The position numbers were made by a program, and so were the translations under genes. This document shows, piece by piece, positions 34,961-43,408 of a DNA stretch of 64,000 nucleotides. Below the pieces are notes generated by a model. The model was not told where the DNA came from and ran no database searches. It saw only the letters and a list, made by a program, of their open reading frames with translations. Position 1 is the first letter of the stretch. Each line of letters begins with the position of its first letter. This DNA is from Flavobacterium terrae (GTDB taxonomy: Bacteria; Bacteroidota; Bacteroidia; Flavobacteriales; Flavobacteriaceae), in contig NZ_FQZI01000006.1 of NCBI RefSeq assembly GCF_900142035.1, positions 62,001-126,000 of the forward strand, in the 5' to 3' direction.

Positions 34961-37334
34961 ATTGTTTTATGAACTTCGTGTTTGAGGTTCCTTTATCAGA
35001 ATTAATCTTGATGAAATAATTCCCTGAACTCAAATTTGAAACATCAACCATTTTTAAGTTTTGAGCATTTGGCACTACCAAAACCAATTGCCCTAACGTA
35101 TTGTAAATATTGATTGAACTAATTTGAATACTATCTTTAGTTTCGATATTTAAAGTAGAACTTACAGGATTAGGAAATAATTTAAAGTAATTAGAAAACT
35201 CAAAATCCTGACGGCTTAAGGCTTGAATTGTTGTTGTAGCAGTATTAGTAACAATTGGAAAATTGTAATCAAAATAAATACTTGCTGAATTACTGAATGT
35301 ATCTCCGTTAGTTAAAGTTGGTTTTGTTTTAATTTTAAAAGACACATAACCATCGTTATTAGCATCATCAAAAGGAAGATTAATATTTTCAAAAATCAAC
35401 TCGACTTTATTTCCAGCAGAAATATTAGTCACAAAAGAATGACTTCCTTTAATTGGAACTAATGAATTAATATCAAATTTATTTGTATCAATCATATCTT
35501 TTACCACAATATTTTGAGCATTTGCAGTACCATTATTTTCAAATCGTATCATATAATGAACATAGTCCCCTACTTTGCTTGGCGGTATTGTTGCGCCTTC
35601 TAAACACGTTTTGTCATTAGGATCATAAGAGTTTACAACCATTTGATTAAACACAAAAGTATTATCATTTGGCATATCATCTGTTGCTGCCGAAGTAATT
35701 GTAGCTGTATAGTTTAAAACATCTCCATTATTAACAGCAGGTGTTTCCATTGGAGAGTTAACATTCAAAGTAAAAGTAATTTCTCTGGTTTCAAATGGCA
35801 ATAAATTGGTAAAATTCCAAGTCAAATTATTAACCGTTTGAGTTGTTACAACTGGATTCGCAGAGACAAAATCTAAAACAGCATCATTAAAAACTACATT
35901 TACGGTTCCTGACTGAGTCGTATTTCCTTTGTTTTTGTAAACAAACTTATATATTGCATCAAATCCAGGACGAGCAGCATTAATTGGTAAAATAGAAACT
36001 TCTAAATCAGGGTGCACACCATTGGCAGTAATACAAAAATTTTGGGTAAACGGACTAGCCTGTATCGGAAAATTCACATTAACCGAAGGAGGAGCAACAA
36101 AAAAATATCCAGGATTTTCTAAATAAGGGGTTATATTATGTGATCCATCATGCAAAGGTATCGCATAATTTCCGGAAGCATTAACAATAAAACTTCCAGC
36201 ATCTACTCCTCCCGTTATTGTAAATCTTAAATACGGAAACTGAAAATCGCTCGCATCACAACCATTGTTCTGAGTATCAACCCTGCTTGTGCCTTGAACT
36301 GTATAAAATACTCCGCCAGGTTCCATTGAGCAATACGAATTCGCCGTACAGTTAGTATAACCGTACTGATTTATTAAGCTTTGAATCTGGTACACATAGT
36401 ATTCATCCTGACATACATAATGCAAGTTTGGACAATTAGAAAAAACAACAGTATCATCGGGAAGTGTCCCGTTTTTAAGTATTAACGATTCCAAAAAGGG
36501 ATTGTTCTGACAATTCAACTGATTTATTTTACGTATAGAACTTAAATCTAAAGTTGTCAGTCTATTATCCGAACAGTTAAGATACAAGTAACCAGCTATA
36601 GTCGACACTTGGCTTAAATCAAGAGCCGCAAGCAGATTATTCCGACAATCAATACTACTAAGATTCCCTAAACCCATTGTATTTAAAGTCGTTAACTGAT
36701 TATTGAAACAACCTAAATAATTAAGATTAGACAAGTTACTAGGATTAAGACTTGTCAGTTGATTACTAAAGCAAGACAAATGAGTAAGACTAACCAAACT
36801 AGAAACATCCAAAGAAGTAAGGAGGCAGTTGCTTGTACTAAGTGATGTTAAATTAATCAACCCATTCACATTCAAAGAAGCGAGGCTAGGATTATTGGAA
36901 CAATTCAAAGTTTGTAAATTAACTAATGCCGAAACATCTAAAGCAGCCATCGCCGTATTAGTACAACTTAATTTTTTTAATGCTGTTAAGGAATTAAAAT
37001 TAAATCCGGTAAAAGCAGGACTGTAACTGCAGTACAATTCCTGAAGATTGGTAAAATTTTCAATTCCCGTAAGATTGGCGATTAAAGAAGGAGTGCCAGC
37101 AGAGTCTCCTCCAATACTCAATTTCTTGACCAACAATGCTTCCGCTACTTCAATTTCTCCGTCATTATTGACATCAATCTTAAACCCTGCATCACTGAAA
37201 TTTACTGCAATTAAATTTCCAGTACCAGACATCATTAGCTTGGATTTTAAATTCGCATCTGGAAAATTAATTATTTGTGCTTTAACACCTGTAAAAAGGC
37301 ATAAAGCCAATACTAAAAAGTAGATTTTTTTCAT
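34959..37334 (-). CDS. Leucine-rich-repeat protein with T9SS sorting domain (array gene 3)
   Basis: The 791-residue protein has a signal peptide (MKKIYFLVLALCLFTGVKAQ), an N-cap with DVNNDGEIEVAEAL, about nine 21-residue LRRs, a Cys cap (HYVCQDEYYVYQ) and a CNA-B/SdrB-like segment (RVDTQNNGCDASD). A DUF11-like domain (SYDPNDKTCLEGATIPPSK, VKDMIDTNKFDINSL) and a complete T9SS type A sorting domain (FPNPVSSTLNIETKD ... TKFIKQ) follow. It shares long near-identical DNA with genes 2 and 4 over the C-terminal half but has its own LRR sequence. Probably displayed on the cell surface; ligand unknown. Confidence 0.9.
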   Translation of the reverse strand: MKKIYFLVLALCLFTGVKAQIINFPDANLKSKLMMSGTGNLIAVNFSDAGFKIDVNNDGEIEVAEALLVKKLSIGGDSAGTPSLIANLTGIENFTNLQELYCSYSPAFTGFNFNSLTALKKLSCTNTAMAALDVSALVNLQTLNCSNNPSLASLNVNGLINLTSLSTSNCLLTSLDVSSLVSLTHLSCFSNQLTSLNPSNLSNLNYLGCFNNQLTTLNTMGLGNLSSIDCRNNLLAALDLSQVSTIAGYLYLNCSDNRLTTLDLSSIRKINQLNCQNNPFLESLILKNGTLPDDTVVFSNCPNLHYVCQDEYYVYQIQSLINQYGYTNCTANSYCSMEPGGVFYTVQGTSRVDTQNNGCDASDFQFPYLRFTITGGVDAGSFIVNASGNYAIPLHDGSHNITPYLENPGYFFVAPPSVNVNFPIQASPFTQNFCITANGVHPDLEVSILPINAARPGFDAIYKFVYKNKGNTTQSGTVNVVFNDAVLDFVSANPVVTTQTVNNLTWNFTNLLPFETREITFTLNVNSPMETPAVNNGDVLNYTATITSAATDDMPNDNTFVFNQMVVNSYDPNDKTCLEGATIPPSKVGDYVHYMIRFENNGTANAQNIVVKDMIDTNKFDINSLVPIKGSHSFVTNISAGNKVELIFENINLPFDDANNDGYVSFKIKTKPTLTNGDTFSNSASIYFDYNFPIVTNTATTTIQALSRQDFEFSNYFKLFPNPVSSTLNIETKDSIQISSINIYNTLGQLVLVVPNAQNLKMVDVSNLSSGNYFIKINSDKGTSNTKFIKQ
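35260..35466. repeat. 207-nt block identical to 32362-32568 (LRR gene 3 copy)
   Basis: Partner of the block in LRR gene 2. The equivalent part of gene 4 (about 37720-37910) is close but carries scattered differences. Confidence 0.8.
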
Positions 37335-37353
37335 TAAGGAAAATTTAGTGGTG

Positions 37354-37361
37354 CAAAAGTA
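37354..37361 (-). promoter_or_regulatory. -7 box of LRR gene 3
   Basis: Reverse-strand TACTTTTG in the same repeated promoter segment as LRR genes 1 and 4, about 20 nt before the ATG. Confidence 0.6.
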
Positions 37362-37363
37362 AC

Positions 37364-37395
37364 AAAAAAAAGCCTCACATTTCTGTGAGGCTTTT
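37364..37395 (-). terminator. Terminator of LRR gene 4
   Basis: AGCCTCACA/TGTGAGGCT hairpin with an A run on the left (T run on the reverse strand), immediately before the gene 3 promoter. Confidence 0.88.
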
Positions 37396-37401
37396 GCTTA
37401 T

Positions 37402-39705
37402 TTATTGCTTTATAAACTTCGTATTTGAGGTTCCTTTATCAGAATTAATTTTTATGAAATAATTTCCTAAAGTCAAATTAGAAACATCAACAGTTTTTAC
37501 ATCTTGAGCATTTGGCACAACTAAAACCAATTGCCCTAACGTATTGTAAATATTGATTGAACTAATTTGAATAGTATCTTTAGCATCTATATTTAAAGTA
37601 GTACTTACTGGATTAGGATATACTTTAAAATAAGTAGAAAACTCAAAATCCTGACGGCTTAATGCTTGTATAGTAGTTGTAGCAGTATTCGTTACAATTG
37701 GAAAATTATAATCAAAATAAATACTTGCTGAATTACTGAATGTATCACCGTTAGTTAATGTTGGTTTCGTTTTAATTTTAAAAGCTACATAACCATCATT
37801 ATTAGCATCATCAAAAGGAAGATTGATGTTCTCAAAAATAAACTCGACTTTATTTCCTGCAGAAATATTAGTTACAAACGAATGACTTCCTTTAATTGGA
37901 ACTAATGAATTAATATCAAATTTATTTGTATCAATCATATCTTTAACCACAATGTTTTGAGCATTAGCAGTACCATTATTTTCAAAGCGAATCATATAAT
38001 GAACATAGTCTCCTACTTTGCTTGGCGGTATTGTTGCGCCTTCTAAACATGTTTTGTCATTAGGATCATAAGAGTTTACAACCGTTTGATTAAGCACAAA
38101 AGTATTATCATTTGGTAAATCATCTGTTTCTGGTGAAGTAATTGTCACTGTATAGTTTAAAACATCTCCTTCATTAACTGCTGGTGTTTCCATAGGTGAA
38201 TTAACGTTCAAAGTGAAAGTAATTTCTCTGGTTTCAAAAGGCAATAAATTGGTAAAATTCCAAGATAGATTATTTACTGTTTGACTTGTTACTACTGGGT
38301 TAGCAACAACAAAATCTAATACGGCATCATTAAAAACTACATTTACAGTTCCAAATTGTGTTGTGTTACCTTTGTTTTTGTAGACCAATTTATATGTAGC
38401 ATCAAAACCTGGACGAGCAGGACTTAATGGCAAAATAGTTACTTCTAAATCAGGGTGAACTCCGTTAGCAGTTACACAAAAATTTTGAGTAAATGGACTA
38501 GTTTGTGTTGGGAAAGTGACGTTAACTGTCGATGGAGTAATGCTAAAATAATTTGGATTTTCTAAAATAGGGTTAATTGCATGAGTTCCTGCCTGAACTG
38601 GAATAGAATAATTCCCTGAAACATTAGCAATAAAACTTTCAATAATGCTTCCATTAGTGATATTGAACTTTAGATTCGATAATGCAACATCAGAAGCATC
38701 ACAGCCGTTATTATTTTCATCAAATTTACTATTTCCTTGAATGTTGTAAAATAGTCCTCCAGGCGTAAACGAACAATAGGAATTTACAACAATATTATTA
38801 AAACCATTGTTATTAAGATAGTTAGAAAGGTCTTCAATTTGATCCTCAGCAACACAAATATATTCTAAAATCGAAGTTGGTGTAAAAGACAAACTACCAT
38901 TTGGTTTTTTGTAAATAATTGATTTTAAATTGGGATTATCGCCACAAAACAATATTCCGATATTGTTTTGATCTGGAATTTCTATAGATGTTAATAAATT
39001 ATTACTACAATCTAATTCATCCAAATAAACATTTGATAAATTAAGAGTTGTTAAAGAATTTGATTGACACCAAAGAGTTAAAGCTATTCCAAGTTGACTT
39101 CCTAAATTTGACAAGTCCAAAGATGTTAGATTATTATTTTGACAATACAAATGAGTTAACTCTTGTAAGTTATTTAGAGTTAAACTTTCTAATTGATTAT
39201 TCGAACAATATAATTCCGACAATCTAGGCAAACTAGAAAGAGCTAAACTTGTTAATTGATTATTAGAACAAGTAAAATTAACCAATTGAGGTAAATTTGA
39301 AACTGTCAAGCTTATTAATTGATTATTTCCATAAAAATTCATTCCTAATAAATTAGGATTATTAGCAACTATTACACTAGTAAGATTATTATTATTATTA
39401 CACTCTATTGAAGATAAATTTTGAAAACCAGATAGATTTATTGAATTAATCGGATTGTTATTACATATAAAATTATCAAGATTCAAAAAATAATTCAACC
39501 CTGTCAAATCTGAAATATATGAAGAACTTATATCTAAACTATAAGTATTAAATGCCTCTTCTTGACTAATTTCCCCATCAGAATCTGTATCATGACCTAA
39601 AGCAATCAATTTTGCTTTAAAATTTGGATCGGGAAAGTTAATAATTTGAGCATTAGCACTTGCAAAAAGGCATAAAGCCAATACTAAAAAGTAGATTTTT
39701 TTCAT
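37402..39705 (-). CDS. Leucine-rich-repeat protein with T9SS sorting domain (array gene 4)
   Basis: The 767-residue protein has a signal peptide (MKKIYFLVLALCLFASANAQ) and an EF-hand-like loop (HDTDSDGEISQEEAF). Eight or nine LRRs follow that are less regular than in genes 1-3 (LPQLVNFTCSNNQLTSLAL). After a Cys cap (YICVAEDQIEDLSN) come the CNA-B/SdrB-like segment (KFDENNNGCDASD), the DUF11-like domain and a complete T9SS type A sorting domain (YPNPVSTTLNIDAKD ... TKFIKQ). It is first in the array, directly downstream of rpsA, and carries the array-type promoter. Confidence 0.9.
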   Translation of the reverse strand: MKKIYFLVLALCLFASANAQIINFPDPNFKAKLIALGHDTDSDGEISQEEAFNTYSLDISSSYISDLTGLNYFLNLDNFICNNNPINSINLSGFQNLSSIECNNNNNLTSVIVANNPNLLGMNFYGNNQLISLTVSNLPQLVNFTCSNNQLTSLALSSLPRLSELYCSNNQLESLTLNNLQELTHLYCQNNNLTSLDLSNLGSQLGIALTLWCQSNSLTTLNLSNVYLDELDCSNNLLTSIEIPDQNNIGILFCGDNPNLKSIIYKKPNGSLSFTPTSILEYICVAEDQIEDLSNYLNNNGFNNIVVNSYCSFTPGGLFYNIQGNSKFDENNNGCDASDVALSNLKFNITNGSIIESFIANVSGNYSIPVQAGTHAINPILENPNYFSITPSTVNVTFPTQTSPFTQNFCVTANGVHPDLEVTILPLSPARPGFDATYKLVYKNKGNTTQFGTVNVVFNDAVLDFVVANPVVTSQTVNNLSWNFTNLLPFETREITFTLNVNSPMETPAVNEGDVLNYTVTITSPETDDLPNDNTFVLNQTVVNSYDPNDKTCLEGATIPPSKVGDYVHYMIRFENNGTANAQNIVVKDMIDTNKFDINSLVPIKGSHSFVTNISAGNKVEFIFENINLPFDDANNDGYVAFKIKTKPTLTNGDTFSNSASIYFDYNFPIVTNTATTTIQALSRQDFEFSTYFKVYPNPVSTTLNIDAKDTIQISSINIYNTLGQLVLVVPNAQDVKTVDVSNLTLGNYFIKINSDKGTSNTKFIKQ

Positions 39706-39724
39706 TAAGGAAAATTTAGTGGTG

Positions 39725-39732
39725 CAAAAGTA
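39725..39732 (-). promoter_or_regulatory. -7 box of LRR gene 4
   Basis: Reverse-strand TACTTTTG, third copy of the array promoter segment, next to the rpsA terminator. Confidence 0.6.
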
Positions 39733-39733
39733 A

Positions 39734-39765
39734 CAAAAAAAGCCTCACAATAATGTGAGGCTTTT
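39734..39765 (-). terminator. Terminator of rpsA
   Basis: AGCCTCACA/TGTGAGGCT hairpin with A run on the left. It is the same hairpin as those behind the LRR genes, so the duplicated unit seems to include it. Confidence 0.88.
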
Positions 39766-39786
39766 GCTTATTCAGTCAAGAAAGAA

Positions 39787-41553
39787 TTATTTTCCTCCTT
39801 TTTCCATTTTAGCTTTTAATTCAGCTAATGCATCAATATCACCTAAAGTAGATGCTGGTGCATTGTTGCTTGAAGATGTAGTTTCAACAGATGATTTCAC
39901 ATTTTTCTCTTCTTCTTCACGGAAGATAGCTGTGTGAGATGCCACTACTCTTTTGAATTCTTTGTTGAATTCAATTACTTTGAAATCAGCAGCTTCACCT
40001 TTTTTCAATTTTTTACCATCTTCTTTTTCTAAGTGACGAGTTGGGATAAAAGCAACTACATCATCTCCGAAATCTACAGTAGCTCCTTTGTCAACGATTT
40101 CAGCAATAACACCGTTATGGATAGTTCCTACAGCGAATGCATCTTCGTGTTTGTCCCAAGGATTAGCTGTAGTTTGTTTGTGACCTAAAGATAATTTACG
40201 TCCGTCAACATCTAATTCTAATACTACTACATCTAATTTCTCACCAACATTGATGAATTCAGATGGATGTTTGATTTTCTTAGTCCAAGATAAGTCAGAA
40301 ATGTAAACTAAACCATCGATACCTTCTTCTAATTCTACGAAAATACCAAAGTTTGTAAAGTTTCTAACTGTACCAGTGTGCTTAGAACCTACTGGATATT
40401 TAGACGTAATGTCTGTCCATGGATCTTGAGTCATTTGTTTGATACCTAAAGACATTTTTCTTTCTTCTCTATCAAGAGTTAAGATAACTGCTTCAACTGT
40501 ATCTCCAATTTTCACGAAATCTTGAGCCGAACGTAAGTGTGTAGACCAAGACATTTCAGAAACGTGGATTAAACCTTCTACTCCTTCAGCAACTTCGATG
40601 AAAGCACCGTAATCAGCTAAAACAACTACTTTACCTTTAACTTTGTCACCAACTTTTAAGTTAGCATCTAAAGCATCCCAAGGGTGAGCGTTTAATTGTT
40701 TTAAACCTAATTGGATTCTTGTTTTCTCATCATCGAAATCAAGGATTACAACGTTTAATTTTTGATCTAATTCAAGAACTTCAGATGGGTGATTGATTCT
40801 TGACCAAGATAAGTCAGTGATGTGGATTAATCCGTCTACACCTCCTAAGTCGATGAATACACCGTAAGAAGTAATGTTTTTAACAACACCTTCTAATACT
40901 TGTCCTTTTTCTAATTGACCAATGATTTCTTTTTTCTGTACTTCAATATCAGCTTCGATAAGCGCTTTGTGAGAAACAACAACGTTTTTGAATTCGTGGT
41001 TGATTTTAACAACTTTGAATTCCATCATTTTGTTCACATATTGATCGTAGTCACGGATAGGTTTAACGTCAATTTGAGATCCAGGTAAGAAAGCCTCGAT
41101 TCCAAATACATCAACGATCATACCACCTTTAGTACGACACTTAACGAAACCATTAACGATTTCTCCAGATTCGTTTGCAGCGATTACTCTATCCCAAGCT
41201 TTGATAGTACGAGCTTTACGGTGAGATAATACTAATTGACCTGTTTTGTCCTCACGAACGTCGATTAATACTTCTACTTTGTCTCCTACTTTTAAGTTTG
41301 GATTGTAACGGAACTCATTTAAAGAAATTACACCTTCAGATTTAGCGTTGATGTCAACGATAGCATCTCTTTCAGTGATTCTAACTACAACTCCTTCTAC
41401 AACTTCTTCGTGGTCAGTTGAAATGAAAGTTTTAGCAACTAATTCTTCAAATTCTCTTAAGTTTTTTTCATCAACAGCATCAATTCCTTCAGCATAGTTA
41501 TGCCAGTTAAAAGTTGATAAAAAATCCTCTTGTGTTTTGTTTAATTCAGACAT
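39787..41553 (-). CDS. rpsA: 30S ribosomal protein S1
   Basis: The start was taken at ATG 41553 (MSELNKTQEDFLSTFNWHNY), the usual N-terminus of flavobacterial S1; an ATG 27 nt upstream adds nine atypical residues. The 588-residue protein contains six S1 RNA-binding repeats, for example GVVKNITSYGVFIDLGGVDGLIHITDLSW and GTVRNFTNFGIFVELEEGIDGLVYISDLSW. S1 helps mRNA bind the 30S subunit, notable in a phylum that rarely uses Shine-Dalgarno pairing. The C-terminus is a low-complexity Ser/Asn tail ending AELKAKMEKGGK. A leader of over 100 nt separates the promoter from the start, leaving room for autoregulation. Confidence 0.97.
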   Translation of the reverse strand: MSELNKTQEDFLSTFNWHNYAEGIDAVDEKNLREFEELVAKTFISTDHEEVVEGVVVRITERDAIVDINAKSEGVISLNEFRYNPNLKVGDKVEVLIDVREDKTGQLVLSHRKARTIKAWDRVIAANESGEIVNGFVKCRTKGGMIVDVFGIEAFLPGSQIDVKPIRDYDQYVNKMMEFKVVKINHEFKNVVVSHKALIEADIEVQKKEIIGQLEKGQVLEGVVKNITSYGVFIDLGGVDGLIHITDLSWSRINHPSEVLELDQKLNVVILDFDDEKTRIQLGLKQLNAHPWDALDANLKVGDKVKGKVVVLADYGAFIEVAEGVEGLIHVSEMSWSTHLRSAQDFVKIGDTVEAVILTLDREERKMSLGIKQMTQDPWTDITSKYPVGSKHTGTVRNFTNFGIFVELEEGIDGLVYISDLSWTKKIKHPSEFINVGEKLDVVVLELDVDGRKLSLGHKQTTANPWDKHEDAFAVGTIHNGVIAEIVDKGATVDFGDDVVAFIPTRHLEKEDGKKLKKGEAADFKVIEFNKEFKRVVASHTAIFREEEEKNVKSSVETTSSSNNAPASTLGDIDALAELKAKMEKGGK

Positions 41554-41672
41554 GTCTGATAAATAATTTGTATTCTGCATTTTCTTGAGTTTCTAAAAGT
41601 GATAGAAAACAACAGAAGTGTTTTACATAAATGATTGATACCTAAGGGAAACTCTACTCACCAAAAGGTGTG

Positions 41673-41702
41673 CAAAAGTAGTAATAAATATTTAATTACC
41701 AA
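41673..41702 (-). promoter_or_regulatory. Canonical Bacteroidota promoter of rpsA
   Basis: On the reverse strand TTG (41702-41700), a 19-nt spacer, then TACTTTTG (41680-41673): an exact match to the -33/-7 layout. The predicted transcript has a leader of about 110 nt before rpsA. Confidence 0.8.
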
Positions 41703-41790
41703 AGATTTTATTTACAAGCTTTTAGCAATCTGAAGTAGTTTTTAAAAATAGATTTACTCATATTCATTTTCAAACTAACAAATTACAAAA

Positions 41791-42669
41791 CTAAGCACTT
41801 TGTTTTAAGTGTCGTTTTAGTTTTTTATTTGTCTTTTTATAAGCCCATTGCTGCTTAAAATCGACCCATTTTTGTTTTAAAATCTTACGCATTATTTTAT
41901 CACTATACCTCATCACAAATACATGGTATAGCATATTTGTAAACTGTAAAGGTTTTGTAGGTAAAGCTCTTAATGATAATGAGAATCCAGCTTCTAAATA
42001 TCTATTAAAATGCCAAAAAGCACCTGGTATATATAAAGCATCTCCATGCTCCATAAAAATCTCATAACCTTGAGCGTATTTTAAAGCTGGGAATTTTTCA
42101 TAATCTGGATTTTCATAATCGACATCATAAATGGTATGAACCGAAAGGGGTACTTTATATAAAAAGGAAGATTGATTTTGATCAAATAATAAAATCCTTT
42201 TTTTTCCTTCAAAATGCACATGTAGAAAATCACCCAAATCAACATCATAATGCATTAAAACCTTAGCTTCACTCCCACCAAAAAACAATGTAGGCAATCG
42301 CTTAAAAAACTTCATTCCTAAATCTGGATAAGTAAAATTATTAAGCAATTCAGGCATTTTATCAGTTATTATATAGAAAAATATACGTAAATCTGAAGGT
42401 TTCGATTTTATCAAATCTATATAATCTCTGAATTTCATTTTTTGTACGGGTGTATCTGTACTTTTATTAGCATCAGCAGGTTTGCTATCATACAAAGGAA
42501 CTTCTTGCTCATTTGCTTTTTGTTTAATGTAGTCTAAATTCCACTTTTCATATTCAGACCATTGCTTTGCAAAACCCTTAATCAGTAAAGGTTTTTGAGG
42601 TTTAAAATATTTTGAAACGAATTCTTCTTTCGAAATACTATCAACAATATCTGCACTTCTTAATCTCAT
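41791..42669 (-). CDS. Cupin-like (JmjC-type) oxygenase domain protein
   Basis: The 292-residue protein has the cupin_8/JmjC fold of Fe(II)/2-oxoglutarate hydroxylases: HYDVDLGDFLHVHFEGKKRILLFD supplies the HxD pair and a second His, and EHGDALYIPGAFWHFNRYLEAG supplies the distal His. The N-terminus (EEFVSKYFKPQKPLLIKGFAKQW) is the typical entry strand. It probably hydroxylates a protein or small molecule; the substrate is unknown. The gene stands alone, with about 100 nt to the rpsA promoter and no obvious terminator. Confidence 0.85.
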   Translation of the reverse strand: MRLRSADIVDSISKEEFVSKYFKPQKPLLIKGFAKQWSEYEKWNLDYIKQKANEQEVPLYDSKPADANKSTDTPVQKMKFRDYIDLIKSKPSDLRIFFYIITDKMPELLNNFTYPDLGMKFFKRLPTLFFGGSEAKVLMHYDVDLGDFLHVHFEGKKRILLFDQNQSSFLYKVPLSVHTIYDVDYENPDYEKFPALKYAQGYEIFMEHGDALYIPGAFWHFNRYLEAGFSLSLRALPTKPLQFTNMLYHVFVMRYSDKIMRKILKQKWVDFKQQWAYKKTNKKLKRHLKQSA

Positions 42670-42730
42670 ATAATTTAAAGCTTTAAAAACATTAACTTAT
42701 AAAAAGGTTTTATAGTATTCTCAAAAATAA

Positions 42731-42767
42731 AAAAAATGCCCTTTGAATTTTAAAGGGCATTTTTTTA
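42731..42767 (-). terminator. Terminator of the two-component operon
   Basis: A long stem (AAAAAATGCCCTTT with AAAGGGCATTTTTT) between the cupin-like gene and the response regulator; the A run on the left gives the reverse-strand T run. Confidence 0.9.
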
Positions 42768-42790
42768 TTAATAAATTTCTAATTGCAAAT

Positions 42791-43408
42791 TCACAGAAAA
42801 GATTTATTCTCTACAGCAGTTTTCACTAGAGAAGCAACATTTTTTGCACCAAATTTAGCAAGCAAACTTTTACGATGTGTATTTGCTGTAGGAAGGCTTA
42901 TAAAGAGCTTTTCGGCTATTTCAGGATTTGTAAAGCCTTCACAAATTAAACCAAGAACTTCTTTTTCGCGCTTAGTTATAATTGGAACCAAATTCTCTGT
43001 ATTTTGAAGTGACTCCTCTGCCTCAAAACAAAGATATTCTTCGTCAGCCATTACTGCTTCTATGGCATCCAAAAGCTCTTCTTTTGAAGCATTTTTTAAG
43101 AGATATCCTGAAGCACCACTTTTCATAATATCCTGAATAATTGATTGTTGATTATAAGTGCTCAATCCGAGAATTTTAATTTTAGGATATAATTTCACTA
43201 CTTTTTTACATAAGTCAATTCCGCTTTCATCTGGTAAACTTATATCCATAAAAATTACATTAGGTTGATATTTTTCTAAAAACTCTAAACATGAAGAGGC
43301 ATTTACAGCATGTCCCAGCCAATTAATATTTTCCTCGTCCTGTAAAATAGATCGGATACCTTCTATAACCATAAAATGGTCGTCAACAATAAAAACATTT
43401 GTACTCAT
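42791..43408 (-). CDS. NarL/LuxR-family response regulator
   Basis: The 205-residue protein has a receiver domain with the acidic pair in FIVDDHFMV, phospho-acceptor Asp in VIFMDISLPDESG and the switch Lys in YLLKNASKEE. A C-terminal LuxR-type helix-turn-helix follows (ITKREKEVLGLICEGFTNPEIAEKLFISLPTANTHRKSLLAKFG). It overlaps the sensor kinase gene by four bases (ATGA), so the two form a cognate pair. Target genes are not evident. Confidence 0.95.
   Translation of the reverse strand: MSTNVFIVDDHFMVIEGIRSILQDEENINWLGHAVNASSCLEFLEKYQPNVIFMDISLPDESGIDLCKKVVKLYPKIKILGLSTYNQQSIIQDIMKSGASGYLLKNASKEELLDAIEAVMADEEYLCFEAEESLQNTENLVPIITKREKEVLGLICEGFTNPEIAEKLFISLPTANTHRKSLLAKFGAKNVASLVKTAVENKSFL

Noticed and set aside
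31952..39770. Regularly recurring hairpins (AGCCTCACA) considered as a CRISPR-like or mobile repeat array
   Set aside because: The copies are kilobases apart, each at a gene end with T runs, and so are terminators duplicated with the LRR genes. No spacers or cas genes are present.
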